Of a stretch of DNA of 23,208 nt, positions 15,391 through 23,208 are shown piece after piece. The stretch comes from an uncultured Bacteroides sp. (GTDB lineage Bacteria; Bacteroidota; Bacteroidia; Bacteroidales; Bacteroidaceae). The notes under the pieces were generated by a model. That model had not been told where the DNA came from and did not search any database. It saw nothing but the letters and a program-made list of their open reading frames with translations. The DNA lies in assembly GCA_958453305.1 (NCBI GenBank), contig CAUDXH010000024.1:1-23208 (forward strand), read 5' to 3'. Within the stretch, counting starts at the first letter, position 1, and every line of letters begins with the position of its first letter. The position numbers and the translations under genes were made by a program.

Positions 15391-15446
15391 GTGTGGAATA
15401 AGTTGTGGCAGCTGTGGAATAATTCCACACTGTTATTGTGGAATAT
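15391..15446. repeat. Repeated TGTGGAATA motifs with a 17-bp perfect palindrome
   Basis: TGTGGAATA occurs at 15392-15400 and 15413-15421, with TTGTGGAATATTG at 15436-15447. Their inverted form ATTCCACA at 15422-15429 makes the palindrome TGTGGAAT-A-ATTCCACA (15413-15429). One copy codes for the last residues of the sigma-54 regulator (YNIPQ). It may be a binding site for a dimeric regulator, possibly this NtrC-like protein, or a recombination or termination signal. No downstream plus-strand gene is obvious. Confidence 0.65.
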
Positions 15447-16779
15447 TGTAGAGCTTCATCTTGTTATATAGGGTTTTTCGGTCTACACCTAGTAATAGGG
15501 CTGCTTTGGTTTTGTTATTCCCGGTTTGCTGTAAGGCATTTAGAATGCGCTGTTTTTCGGTAGCTTCATCGTAAAGGGAAAAAGCAGAGGCAGGCATTGT
15601 TGAATCAGACCGATAGTCAGTCAGTTCCTCTCCTAAATCTTTTAATGAGATGAAATCTCCTTTGGCTAACAGTGTAGCCCGTTTTACTGTATTTTTTAAT
15701 TGGCGAAGATTTCCCGGCCAAGGATAGTTTTGTAATGCTTCACTGGCCATGGCATCAAACCCAATCAAGCTACGCTCCAACTCGCGGTTGGCTTGGTCGA
15801 GGAAGAAATTGGCAAACAGCAAAATATCTTCTGTGCGCTCCTTCAATGAGGGCATACGCAGCGTAAATTCATTGATACGGTGATAAAGGTCTTCTCGGAA
15901 AGTCCCTTTGGCTATGGCTTCTTTCAGATTCTCATTGGTAGCGCTCACAAGACGTACGTTGACCTCTATTTCTTTGGTAGACCCGATGCGGCGGATACGG
16001 CGTTCCTGCAAAGCCCGAAGCAGCTGAATCTGGATTTCATAACTCAAGTTTCCTATTTCATCAAGAAACAGGGTTCCTCCATTGGCCTCTTCAAAAGCTC
16101 CCGCTTTGTCAGTGAAAGCTCCGGTAAACGATCCTTTTACATGGCCGAAAAATTCGGATGCAGCCAAGTCTTTGGGAATGGAACCGCAATCGATGGCGAT
16201 AAAAGGCTGTGCAGCCCGCTTGCTTAGCTGATGGATGCGGTGTGCCACGTATTCTTTTCCTGTACCGCTGGCTCCGTTAATCAGTACAGACATCTGGGTT
16301 GGGGCCACAAGGTTTACATAGCTGTATAGTTGATGAGCCGCTTCACTTTCTCCTTCAAGGAAGTGTTGGGGTGTTTGAGAAGTAGCAGTGTCTTTGTGAA
16401 CTTCCGGTGTGCGGGCGTCAGGGCAGATTGCTTCGTTTATCTTCTTCAGAAGCATGTCAGGCTGTACCGGTTTGGATATATAGTCGGTAGCTCCTTGCTT
16501 CATGGCTTCTACCGCATTTTGAATTTCTGCGTAGCTGGTCATGATGATAAAAGGAATTCGGCTGTTTTGTTTTCTCAGCCATGTCAATAACGTTAATCCG
16601 TCTTGATCGGGCAGGCGTAAGTCTGATAACACAAGGTCGAACTCGCAGGAAGATAGGAGTTTACGGGATTTTGCTTGTGTTCCGGCAGTTTCTATTTCAA
16701 ATCCTTTTTTACCCAGCCATGTTTTTAGCATGGTAGAAAAAGTCAAATCATCCTCAACGATAAGTATAGACGAAGCCAT
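15433..16779 (-). CDS. NtrC-family sigma-54-dependent response regulator (REC-AAA+-Fis HTH)
   Basis: This 448-residue cytosolic activator uses ATP to open sigma-54 promoters when phosphorylated. The receiver domain (1-118) has phospho-acceptor D53 (LVLSDLRLPD), T81 and K103 (YISKPVQP). The AAA+ domain (about 135-370) has Walker A GASGTGKE (169-176), the sigma-54 contact loop GSFTGA (216-221, where GAFTGA is usual) and Walker B GGTLFLDEIG (234-243). A Fis-type helix-turn-helix is at about 411-446 (NNKTKAALLLGVDRKTLYNKM). It lies 81 bp downstream of the hybrid kinase on the same strand, so the two form the evident pair. A separate -7 box within that gap suggests it can also be transcribed alone. 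The target promoters are not identifiable in this window. Confidence 0.95.
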   Translation of the reverse strand: MASSILIVEDDLTFSTMLKTWLGKKGFEIETAGTQAKSRKLLSSCEFDLVLSDLRLPDQDGLTLLTWLRKQNSRIPFIIMTSYAEIQNAVEAMKQGATDYISKPVQPDMLLKKINEAICPDARTPEVHKDTATSQTPQHFLEGESEAAHQLYSYVNLVAPTQMSVLINGASGTGKEYVAHRIHQLSKRAAQPFIAIDCGSIPKDLAASEFFGHVKGSFTGAFTDKAGAFEEANGGTLFLDEIGNLSYEIQIQLLRALQERRIRRIGSTKEIEVNVRLVSATNENLKEAIAKGTFREDLYHRINEFTLRMPSLKERTEDILLFANFFLDQANRELERSLIGFDAMASEALQNYPWPGNLRQLKNTVKRATLLAKGDFISLKDLGEELTDYRSDSTMPASAFSLYDEATEKQRILNALQQTGNNKTKAALLLGVDRKTLYNKMKLYNIPQ

Positions 16780-16809
16780 GTGTGATTTTTTCTGGTTATT
16801 TTAATAGTG

Positions 16810-16817
16810 CAAAGATA
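16810..16817 (-). promoter_or_regulatory. Possible internal promoter for the sigma-54 regulator
   Basis: TATCTTTG on the minus strand matches the TAnnTTTG -7 box and lies 31 bp before the regulator ATG, in the 81-bp gap after the kinase gene. The expected TTTG is not present 20 nt upstream, so this is weaker than the other promoters listed. Confidence 0.4.
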
Positions 16818-16860
16818 AAACTTTATTCGCAGATAGTGTGTAATGGATGCTTTTTCTTTT

Positions 16861-19389
16861 TTATATAGCTTTTTCTTGTGACTCCTGAATCAGGTCTTCT
16901 GCCATTGCAATGATTTTTCGGGCATGGGCTTCAGCTTCTTCAGTAAGGATATTTTCATCTCTTTTATTTTCCAGATATTGAAGCGAAGGAAGTACTTCGT
17001 GGGCATTAATCATGGTGAAAGTAGGCAGCATTTTATGAGCTATGCCACAAACGACTTTCATCTCTTTCCGGGATAAAGCTTCTTTTATCTGGGCTACGTT
17101 TTTTTGAGTTTCATCCAAGAACGTGCGGATGATTTCTTTCGCCGCTTCCGGATCGTCTTCCGAGAAAGCGGTGAGTGAAGAAAAATCATATTTCTCTGCC
17201 GTATACCGCGGCTTTTCACGGAGGGTTGGGGTAGGCAAAGTAAATGGCTCGTTTTCTGTCTTGTTACGTAAAGCTTCCGATAAAACTCTGCGTAAATCAG
17301 ACAGATTGAAAGGCTTTTGAAGCATTCCTGAAAATCCTTTTTCGCAGAAGTCGGCCTCGCTTAAATCGCCTCTTGCCGTGATAGCTATAACCGGAATGTT
17401 TTTGGCTTGTGGCAGGTTCATGTAGCGCAGGTTCTGCAGCAGTTCAAACCCATTCATGGCAGGCATTTGAATGTCAGTAAAGATGACATCGAACGGATGC
17501 TGATGTAACAGATTGAATACTTCTTCAGGTTGTTCGCAGCAGAATATCTCAGGCTTTACGGTGGGGACGATGCTGTCTCGGGGTGCAATCAGGTTTTGGA
17601 GTAAAGTTTCAGTAAGATTCATCTGGATGCGGTCATCGTCAATCAGCAAAATCCGGAGAGGCTTGCAGGTTGTCATACTGACTGTTTCTTCGTTTTCTTC
17701 TGATACCGTTTGATGCGAGCAGACAGCAGGTAAAGGGATGGTAACACTGAATGTACTTCCTTTTCCCGGTTGACTTTTAATCTGTATGTTCCCGTTAAGT
17801 AATTCAACCAGCTTGTGGGTGATGGAAAGTCCAAGTCCGAAACCCTCTTGCCCTTGTGCGTTCTGAAGGCGCGTAAATTCTTTGAAAATCCGCTCTTGCT
17901 CTTGTAATGTCATTCCGCATCCGGTATCTGAAACGCTGAACAGGAAGGAAGAACCGCGGTAATTTAAGGTCAGCGTGATACTTCCTGAAGCGGTAAACTT
18001 CAAGGCATTCGAAAGTAAGTTTTCGGCTATCTGGCGAATACGGAAAGGGTCGCCTTCAAAATGCAGCGTGTGGGGAATTTCTGATTTTAAATGGAATTCT
18101 AAATCTTTTTTTTCAGCTAATGGTAAGAAACTGTTATAAATATCATTGAAAAGTTGTGATGGATTGAAGGTTACGGGATGTAAATCCATTTTTCCTGCTT
18201 CAAGCCGGTGAAAGTCGAGCAATGAGGTTACCAGGTTGAGCAAATGCTGGGCCGAGCTTTTCATATTATTCAAATAAAAGCTCTGTCTCTTGTCTTGTAT
18301 AAGTCGTATTAACAAGTCAATATAGCCAATGATGGAACCGGCCGGTGCTTTAATATCGTGTGTGATTGTGAGCATCAGTTTTTCTCGTGCAGCCAGCAAG
18401 TTTTCGGCATAAAGTTTTGATTTTTCCAGTTCCCGGCGATAATGGTTGCTTCGGGTCAGGTCGCGCCAGATGATGGCAAAGAATACCAATACCAAAAATA
18501 CTCCGGCGGTAGCGATTAGTCCCATCGTACGGGCAGCCTGATGGCGTATGTCTTGCTCTTGCTGGAGTTTGAGCTGGGAAGCAGCTATATCATCTTGTTC
18601 TATGCTTTCCAGCAGTTGGTTCACCCGCTTGCTTAAATTGCTTCCGGCAATATGAAGTTGGTTGGTCCGGCTGTTTAGCATGCGCTGATGTTCTTGCCGG
18701 GTCTGGAATACTTTGTCGTGTATGCCGGTGAGCATGCTGGCTATGGTATCAACAGGGCTGAAAGCTTCTTCGATGGTGTCTGTATATTCTTCTTTAATGA
18801 TATTATTGACAAGTGTAGAGTCTGTTTTTCCCGGAGCAAAAACATCTTTTACCCGTTTGAAAAAGGCTTTTTTCTTATGATGGATTGTATAGGTGTTCTG
18901 ATGCGTAACAATTCTGCGGTGTAAATGGGTGGAGTTTCGCAAGATAGAATCCTGCTGTAAAATGAGGCTGTCCAGTTGCTGCTTGTAAAGTTCATCGGTT
19001 GGCATTTTCCTCATGGCTTCAAGTACAAGCATCATGTTTCTCTCCTTGCTCCGGATAAGTGTGCGTAAGGTGTCTAATCGGGTTTGCTGTAAGGTGTCTT
19101 TCAGCTGCGCCTGCAGGCTGTCAATAGCTATGCCAACTTCTCGCATTGCTTTCTTATAGCGCGGATACTCATTCAGTTTTCCCACATGAAGGGCTTGTCC
19201 GATGATTTCGGCTTCGTATAATTTACTGATGAGATAATGCGTGCTGTGTCGTCGGTTATTTATACGCTGTTCCATACCTGTGGTCTCGGTCAGCAGGGTC
19301 ATTTGCTGGAAAATATATCCGAGGGTTCCCAGAAGCAGGGCTATGAGCAATATATATCCGAAAGCAACTTTTGAGGAGGTAGAAAACAT
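16861..19389 (-). CDS. Hybrid sensor histidine kinase (TM-periplasmic-TM-HisKA-HATPase-REC-Hpt)
   Basis: This 842-residue inner-membrane kinase has the whole phosphorelay in one chain. The first membrane segment is residues 10-28 and the second about 288-307; the 260-residue periplasmic domain between them is mostly helical, with a basic tract HHKKKAFFKRVKD (170-182), and matches no sensor fold I can name. The kinase has phospho-His H344 (TITHDIKAPAGS), N-box ENLLSNALKFT with N457 and N461, G1 DTGCGM (488-493) and G2 GFGLGL (516-521). The receiver domain (about 577-705) has D639 (VIFTDIQMPAMNG) and K692. A C-terminal Hpt domain carries H785 (GIAHKMLPTF). It is 4 bp downstream of the MATE gene and upstream of the NtrC-type regulator, its likely phosphate acceptor. 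The signal sensed is unknown. Confidence 0.95.
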   Translation of the reverse strand: MFSTSSKVAFGYILLIALLLGTLGYIFQQMTLLTETTGMEQRINNRRHSTHYLISKLYEAEIIGQALHVGKLNEYPRYKKAMREVGIAIDSLQAQLKDTLQQTRLDTLRTLIRSKERNMMLVLEAMRKMPTDELYKQQLDSLILQQDSILRNSTHLHRRIVTHQNTYTIHHKKKAFFKRVKDVFAPGKTDSTLVNNIIKEEYTDTIEEAFSPVDTIASMLTGIHDKVFQTRQEHQRMLNSRTNQLHIAGSNLSKRVNQLLESIEQDDIAASQLKLQQEQDIRHQAARTMGLIATAGVFLVLVFFAIIWRDLTRSNHYRRELEKSKLYAENLLAAREKLMLTITHDIKAPAGSIIGYIDLLIRLIQDKRQSFYLNNMKSSAQHLLNLVTSLLDFHRLEAGKMDLHPVTFNPSQLFNDIYNSFLPLAEKKDLEFHLKSEIPHTLHFEGDPFRIRQIAENLLSNALKFTASGSITLTLNYRGSSFLFSVSDTGCGMTLQEQERIFKEFTRLQNAQGQEGFGLGLSITHKLVELLNGNIQIKSQPGKGSTFSVTIPLPAVCSHQTVSEENEETVSMTTCKPLRILLIDDDRIQMNLTETLLQNLIAPRDSIVPTVKPEIFCCEQPEEVFNLLHQHPFDVIFTDIQMPAMNGFELLQNLRYMNLPQAKNIPVIAITARGDLSEADFCEKGFSGMLQKPFNLSDLRRVLSEALRNKTENEPFTLPTPTLREKPRYTAEKYDFSSLTAFSEDDPEAAKEIIRTFLDETQKNVAQIKEALSRKEMKVVCGIAHKMLPTFTMINAHEVLPSLQYLENKRDENILTEEAEAHARKIIAMAEDLIQESQEKAI

Positions 19390-19393
19390 ATGG

Positions 19394-20719
19394 TTACGGT
19401 TTTATGGATGTTTTGTAACGAAAGCGTAGATAGTACATGATTCCAGCACTGGTCAGTCCGAAAGGAAATGCCATCCAAATACCGGTTACTCCCCAATTGA
19501 ATATGAAACCGAACAGGTATCCAGCTGGTAATGAGATGATAAAGTAGGCGATAAATGAGAACAGCATCATCAGCTGCACGTCTGCGATACCTCGCAATGC
19601 ATTGGCAAAGTTAATTTGTAATCCGTCGCCGAATTGATAGAGCAGGAAAGGAATGATGATTTGAGGAATCATGTCGCTTACTGCTACGTCATCGGTAAAC
19701 CAGCCTCCGATGTGGTGGCGCAACAAGAATATAGGAATAGACAGCACGATGGTCATGGTGAGAATGATGCGGAAACCTGATGAGGCAATGTAACGGGTAG
19801 CTGAGATATCTCCCTGACCGAAAAAGTTGCTGATACGTACGGATACGGCAGCTCCCATTCCGTAATACATCATAAAGCAGACTTGTGATACGGCTATCAT
19901 AATCTGGTAAGAGGCAAGTGCGGTACTTCCTATCCATCCTACCATGATGGCGCTTAAACTGAATGAAGCCGTTTCCATACCCATCTGCCCGGCAATAGGT
20001 AACCCCAGTTTATTCAGTCGGAAAAAGTCCTGTTTGTTGATTTGTCCGGCATGATAACCTTTCTTGAAACTGGAGTATCGCGAAGTTCCAAAGAAGAGAA
20101 TCAGGTAAACCACTACCATCAGGATGCGTGAGCATAGAGTAGAAACTCCGGCTCCGAGCAATCCCATTTCCGGAGCACCCAGTTTCCCGTAAATAAGGAT
20201 ATAGTTTCCTATGATATTCAGAATATTCCCTCCTAACAGAATCCACATCGATACTTTAGTATCGGTAATTCCGTCGGTAAACTGTTTGAATCCGTTAAAC
20301 CAGAGTACAAACGGAAGTGACGCAAGCAGAACTAGGAAATAAGGCCGTATGAAAGGCAAGAGTTCGCTGGGCTGTCCCAGATTTCCGATGTTTAGATAAA
20401 GTAGGAACATGGCGAAACATACTGCTATGGCAAGAACCGTATTGGCGACGAGTCCGTTTTTTAGTATTTTGCCGGCTTCTTCCTGTCTTCCTTGTCCGAA
20501 CAAACTTCCTACAATGGGGGTGAGTCCGTATGCAAATCCGGTACTGAATATAATAGCGAGGTTAAACATATTGTTGACGAAGCTGGCAGCAGCCAGTTCC
20601 TGACTGCTGTGATGACCTATCATCAACGTGTCGGCAAATCCAAGGATAATAACTCCTATCTGTCCGATAACGATGGGGATGCCCAGTGTGAGCAGGGCTC
20701 GGTAATGCGATTGCTTCAT
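19394..20719 (-). CDS. MATE-family multidrug/organic-cation efflux transporter
   Basis: This 441-residue inner-membrane antiporter exports drugs or metabolites using the Na+ or H+ gradient. It shows two MatE halves with about 12 membrane segments. The opening LGIPIVIGQIGVIILGFADTLMIGHHSSQELAAA (about 12-45) and the second-half LGLPIAGQMGMETASFSLSAIMVGWIGSTALASYQI are characteristic, and MMYYGMGAAVSVRISNFFGQGD is the usual loop. Length is normal (about 440-460). The gene is 8 bp after the M16 protease and 4 bp before the hybrid kinase, so the three are almost certainly one transcript. The substrate is unknown; the linked two-component system could respond to it or to envelope stress, which is inference. 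Confidence 0.94.
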   Translation of the reverse strand: MKQSHYRALLTLGIPIVIGQIGVIILGFADTLMIGHHSSQELAAASFVNNMFNLAIIFSTGFAYGLTPIVGSLFGQGRQEEAGKILKNGLVANTVLAIAVCFAMFLLYLNIGNLGQPSELLPFIRPYFLVLLASLPFVLWFNGFKQFTDGITDTKVSMWILLGGNILNIIGNYILIYGKLGAPEMGLLGAGVSTLCSRILMVVVYLILFFGTSRYSSFKKGYHAGQINKQDFFRLNKLGLPIAGQMGMETASFSLSAIMVGWIGSTALASYQIMIAVSQVCFMMYYGMGAAVSVRISNFFGQGDISATRYIASSGFRIILTMTIVLSIPIFLLRHHIGGWFTDDVAVSDMIPQIIIPFLLYQFGDGLQINFANALRGIADVQLMMLFSFIAYFIISLPAGYLFGFIFNWGVTGIWMAFPFGLTSAGIMYYLRFRYKTSIKP

Positions 20720-20727
20720 GCGTTAGT

Positions 20728-21963
20728 TTAGCTTTTTTGATAGTAGAGGATGCTGCAGTTTTTGGGTACGAAACAAAGGGCAGCTGTTTCTTGAATTTGT
20801 GCAGCCGTAACTGACCGATATTTTTCTACTTCTGTATTAATGTCTTCTGCTTGTCCTATTAGTTCGAAGTAAGCCAAGTTTGTTGCGACATTCAGATAGT
20901 TCATGTTGTTGAAAATCTGTTCGCTTTCATATCTGTTCTTGACTTTTTCGAGTTCGTTTTCTGTAACGGGAATTGTCTTCAGCCGTTCTAGCTCCTCCCA
21001 TATAGCCTGTTCGGCTTGCTCCAACGATACTCCTTCGGCAGGCTTCCCGGTGATTTGAATCAATCCTTCGTCTAAACTTCCGCTTATATAAGCATCAATG
21101 GAAGTAAATAGCTGCTGCTTTTGTACGAGCGACTGGATAAAGCGTGAAGAACGTCCGTTGGATAATACATCGGTTATCATGTCATAAACATAATATTCGG
21201 GCTGATGACGGTTACACATATGGAAAGCCATGTAGAGCGCATCAACAGGCACCGGGCGTTTGACGTGTAACCGGCGGATGGCTGTCTGAGGTTCTTCTTT
21301 CGGTAGTTCTCGTGGAGCTACTGGGCGTTTAGGGATGTTTCCAAACCATTTGTTTGCCAGCCGTATGGTTTCTTCAAATGAAATATGTCCGGTAACAGCA
21401 AGTATGGCATTGTTGGGAGCATAAAAACGGAAAAAGAAATCCCGGACTTCTTCGAGTGTGGCATGAGCTATATGGCTGACCTCTTTCCCGATAGTGGGCC
21501 ATTTATAGGGATGACTCTGATAAGCCATTTCGCGTAATAGATGAGAGGCATCTCCGTAGGGCTGGTTCAAGTTTCGCTGCTTGAACTCTTCAATAACCAC
21601 TTGTCTTTGCACTTCCAGACTTTTGGATGAAAAATCAAGGCTTAACATGCGGTCGCTTTCCAGCCAGAATCCGATTTCTGCATTTTGGTAGGGGAGTGTG
21701 ATGTAATAATTGGTTATATCATTGTTGGTCCATGCATTGTTTTCTCCTCCTGCATTCTGCACGGGGGTGTCGTAGTCGGGTATATGGATTGATCCGCCGA
21801 ACATTAAGTGTTCAAATAGATGGGCAAAGCCTGTATGCTCAGGGTCTTCATCACGGGCACCTACATCGTACAGTACATTGAGGGCAACCATTTGCGTAGA
21901 GCTGTCCTCATTGTGTACGATGCGTAATCCGTTGTCAAGTGTATAGTGATTGACTTGAATCAT
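20728..21963 (-). CDS. M16-family zinc metalloprotease (insulinase/pitrilysin type)
   Basis: This 411-residue M16B-type peptidase would degrade small peptides in a clamshell chamber. The inverted zinc motif is H48-L-F-E51-H52 (GFAHLFEHLMFGG), with E51 as general base, and the distal zinc-ligand Glu is E125 or E126 (VVIEEFKQR). A C-terminal inactive half-domain follows (about 190-411, with RPVPVDALYMAFHM and NVATNLAYFELIG). No signal peptide is visible, so it appears cytosolic, unlike many periplasmic M16 proteins of Bacteroidetes. The gene lies 86 bp downstream of the cyclophilin and 8 bp before the MATE gene. I see no TAnnTTTG box in the 86-bp gap, so it is probably read from the cyclophilin promoter. 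Physiological substrate unknown. Confidence 0.93.
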   Translation of the reverse strand: MIQVNHYTLDNGLRIVHNEDSSTQMVALNVLYDVGARDEDPEHTGFAHLFEHLMFGGSIHIPDYDTPVQNAGGENNAWTNNDITNYYITLPYQNAEIGFWLESDRMLSLDFSSKSLEVQRQVVIEEFKQRNLNQPYGDASHLLREMAYQSHPYKWPTIGKEVSHIAHATLEEVRDFFFRFYAPNNAILAVTGHISFEETIRLANKWFGNIPKRPVAPRELPKEEPQTAIRRLHVKRPVPVDALYMAFHMCNRHQPEYYVYDMITDVLSNGRSSRFIQSLVQKQQLFTSIDAYISGSLDEGLIQITGKPAEGVSLEQAEQAIWEELERLKTIPVTENELEKVKNRYESEQIFNNMNYLNVATNLAYFELIGQAEDINTEVEKYRSVTAAQIQETAALCFVPKNCSILYYQKS

Positions 21964-22049
21964 TGTTTTTTAAGTTCAGTTTTGCGGGTACTCCACTCAT
22001 AGCCTTATTGTTTTGTAGCTTCGAAAGTGAGTATGCAAGACTTGCGTTA

Positions 22050-22892
22050 TTAATCTAATACTTCAGCTTTAAGAATGCGGATGTCTTTTTCCGGACGGTC
22101 GCCACGGTTGGTTTTGGCTTTTTCTATTTTATCAACGATATCCATACCTTCTGTTACTTCTCCGAAAATGGTATATGAGCCATCAAGGTGCGGAGCTCCG
22201 CCAACAGTGGTATAGGCGTTGATTTGTTCTTTGGTATATTTTAGAGCAGGCTCTTTAGCTACTTGCGCACGTGCTTGCGCTTCCAGTGAGTCCTGAAGTT
22301 CCAGTAAGCCCTCGGTGTCGTTGGCTTTTCTCATTTTGTAGATTTCTTTCATGTGTTTCCGGGCCAGTTCATTGAATATGTTTTCCAAGCGAGCTTCATT
22401 CATTTGGTTTTCCATATTAATCATCTGTGCCTCACTGAATTTTCTTCCGGTAACGATGTAAAACTGACAGCCTGATGATTCCCGGTTGGGGTTGACTTCA
22501 TCTCCTAGGCGGGCAGCTGCTAATACCCCTCTTTTGTGGAAGAATTTCGGATTGATTTCAGCGGGAAGTGTATAGCCTACATCTCCACTGCCTAAAGTTG
22601 CGGTATCAGAAGCTGTTTTACTTTGAGGGTCACCGGCTTGAATCATAAAGTTTTTGATGACACGGTGAAACAAGGTACTGTCATAAACACCCTCCTTAGC
22701 CAGTTTGATAAAGTTGTCACGGTGTTTCGGCGTTTCATCATAAAGTTTTACAGTGATATTACCTTCGGTAGTTTCTAACCGCACGAGCGTTTCGTTGCCT
22801 TGATTCATTGATTTTGATTTTTGTTGGTTGCCGGTGCATGCAATCATCATGCTCCATACAGCCAGGGTTAATAAAATAGATATTCGTTTCAT
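22050..22892 (-). CDS. Cyclophilin-type peptidyl-prolyl cis-trans isomerase lipoprotein
   Basis: This 280-residue envelope protein assists folding by isomerising Xaa-Pro bonds. A signal peptide ends in the lipobox MIAC with lipidated C19. The cyclophilin core starts near 36 (VRLETTEGNITVKLY). The active-site segment is FHRVIKNFMIQAGDP, with R77 and Q85, followed by SSGCQFYIVTG (139-149) and GGAPHLDGSYTIFGEV (231-246). Between these last two blocks lies a mostly helical, charged insertion of about 75 residues (152-228) that is absent from small bacterial cyclophilins. The Trp seen in cyclosporin-binding cyclophilins is a His here (H235), as in many bacterial forms. It has its own strong promoter and is the first gene of the leftward series with the M16 protease. 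Surface or periplasmic location is not decided by the sequence. Confidence 0.94.
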   Translation of the reverse strand: MKRISILLTLAVWSMMIACTGNQQKSKSMNQGNETLVRLETTEGNITVKLYDETPKHRDNFIKLAKEGVYDSTLFHRVIKNFMIQAGDPQSKTASDTATLGSGDVGYTLPAEINPKFFHKRGVLAAARLGDEVNPNRESSGCQFYIVTGRKFSEAQMINMENQMNEARLENIFNELARKHMKEIYKMRKANDTEGLLELQDSLEAQARAQVAKEPALKYTKEQINAYTTVGGAPHLDGSYTIFGEVTEGMDIVDKIEKAKTNRGDRPEKDIRILKAEVLD

Positions 22893-22912
22893 CTTTTGAG
22901 ATTATTTGTCTG

Positions 22913-22944
22913 CAAAAATACGAAATAAAAATCAGTTCCTCAAA
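22913..22944 (-). promoter_or_regulatory. Promoter of the cyclophilin gene (and probably the M16-MATE-kinase series)
   Basis: On the minus strand TTTG (22944-22941) and TATTTTTG (22920-22913) are exactly 20 nt apart, a full match. The predicted start is near 22906, about 14 nt before the ATG, so the leader is very short. Confidence 0.75.
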
Positions 22945-23051
22945 GCTATTTAAACCTTTGCAAAAAGGAGTTTAGAATAAATAAGAATTGGATTATATAA
23001 GAAAGGGAATTTGAATGTAAAATTCAAGAAGAAAATTAAATTTGGGAAAAG

Positions 23052-23126
23052 TAGGCGTTGACGGATTCGAACCGCCGACCCTCTGCTTGTAAGGCAGATG
23101 CTCTGAACCAGCTGAGCTAAACGCCC
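23052..23126 (-). tRNA. tRNA-Val (anticodon TAC)
   Basis: This is a 75-nt cloverleaf with anticodon TAC in the loop CTTACAA between TCTGC and GCAGA. The D arm is GCTC/GAGC and the T arm GGCGG/CCGTC with loop TTCGAAT. The acceptor is GGGCGTT/AACGCCT, so pair 1-72 is a G-U wobble, and the discriminator is A73. CCA is not encoded. Confidence 0.94.
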
Positions 23127-23156
23127 GAAGGGGGAATTTGACAATTTTATTCGGTG

Positions 23157-23208
23157 TGGGCGTTGACGGATTCGAACCGCCGACCCTCTGCTTGTAAGGC
23201 AGATGCTC
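23157..23208 (-). tRNA. tRNA-Val (TAC), second copy, cut by the window end
   Basis: The 3' 52 nt match the neighbouring tRNA-Val through the T arm, anticodon TAC and one side of the D stem, after which the window ends. The acceptor 3' strand reads AACGCCC, so base 72 is C rather than U. It lies 30 bp upstream of the first copy in the transcript; the promoter is beyond the window. Confidence 0.9.

Noticed and set aside
15232..15471. 79-residue plus-strand frame after the 5-bp repeats
   Set aside because: It overlaps a hairpin, the TGTGGAATA cluster and the end of the sigma-54 regulator, and has no recognisable protein features.
22035..22045. Short dyad GCAAG-A-CTTGC between the cyclophilin and M16 genes
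   Set aside because: Only 11 bp with no nearby promoter box; likely chance.

Overview
The window looks like a chromosomal fragment from a gut-type member of the order Bacteroidales (Bacteroides, Phocaeicola or a close relative). The evidence is a SusC/SusD outer-membrane pair, arabinose-releasing glycosidases, lipoproteins and Bacteroidales-type promoters. Six genes or operons have a -7 box of the form TAnnTTTG, and in most of them a TTTG-like -33 box lies exactly 20 nt upstream. Species cannot be fixed from sequence alone. Both ends look like possible contig edges: the left end cuts into a GH43 gene with an in-frame stop, and the right end stops inside the second copy of a duplicated tRNA-Val.

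Layout, left to right. (1) 1-3311: the end of an arabinan or arabinoxylan utilisation operon, with a 5'-broken GH43 gene followed by a secreted three-part GH51 alpha-L-arabinofuranosidase and a strong terminator. (2) 3427-6976: a plus-strand pair (a VOC/glyoxalase-like protein and a LuxR/NarL-type response regulator) running into a minus-strand cysteine and homocysteine synthesis operon (cysK-metY). The last genes of the two units overlap tail to tail by 10 bp. (3) 6993-7240: two identical initiator tRNA-fMet genes with a promoter and terminator. (4) 7341-7428: a 22-bp tandem repeat. (5) 7451-12547: a susC-susD operon with no linked glycosidase or dedicated regulator, with a palindrome between its promoter boxes and a structured leader. 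(6) 12833-14946: a divergent TetR-regulator / fabG / RluA-type pseudouridine synthase operon. (7) 14947-15432: a gene-free, repeat-rich, structured stretch. (8) 15433-22944: a long minus-strand series of cyclophilin lipoprotein, M16 zinc protease, MATE transporter, hybrid histidine kinase and sigma-54-dependent response regulator. M16, MATE and kinase are packed 4-8 bp apart. (9) 23052-23208: two tRNA-Val(TAC) genes, the second cut by the window end.

Links between genes. The GH43 and GH51 enzymes would release arabinose from plant polysaccharide. CysK and MetY use sulfide to make cysteine and homocysteine. The kinase and NtrC-type regulator form an evident phosphorelay (kinase His, REC Asp, Hpt His, then the regulator's Asp) that would switch on sigma-54 promoters. 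Its tight linkage to an efflux pump and a protease suggests an export or envelope-related stimulus, but that is inference. Most genes belong to known families. The least explained parts are non-coding: the operator-like palindromes, the susC leader, the 22-bp repeat and the 14947-15432 region.
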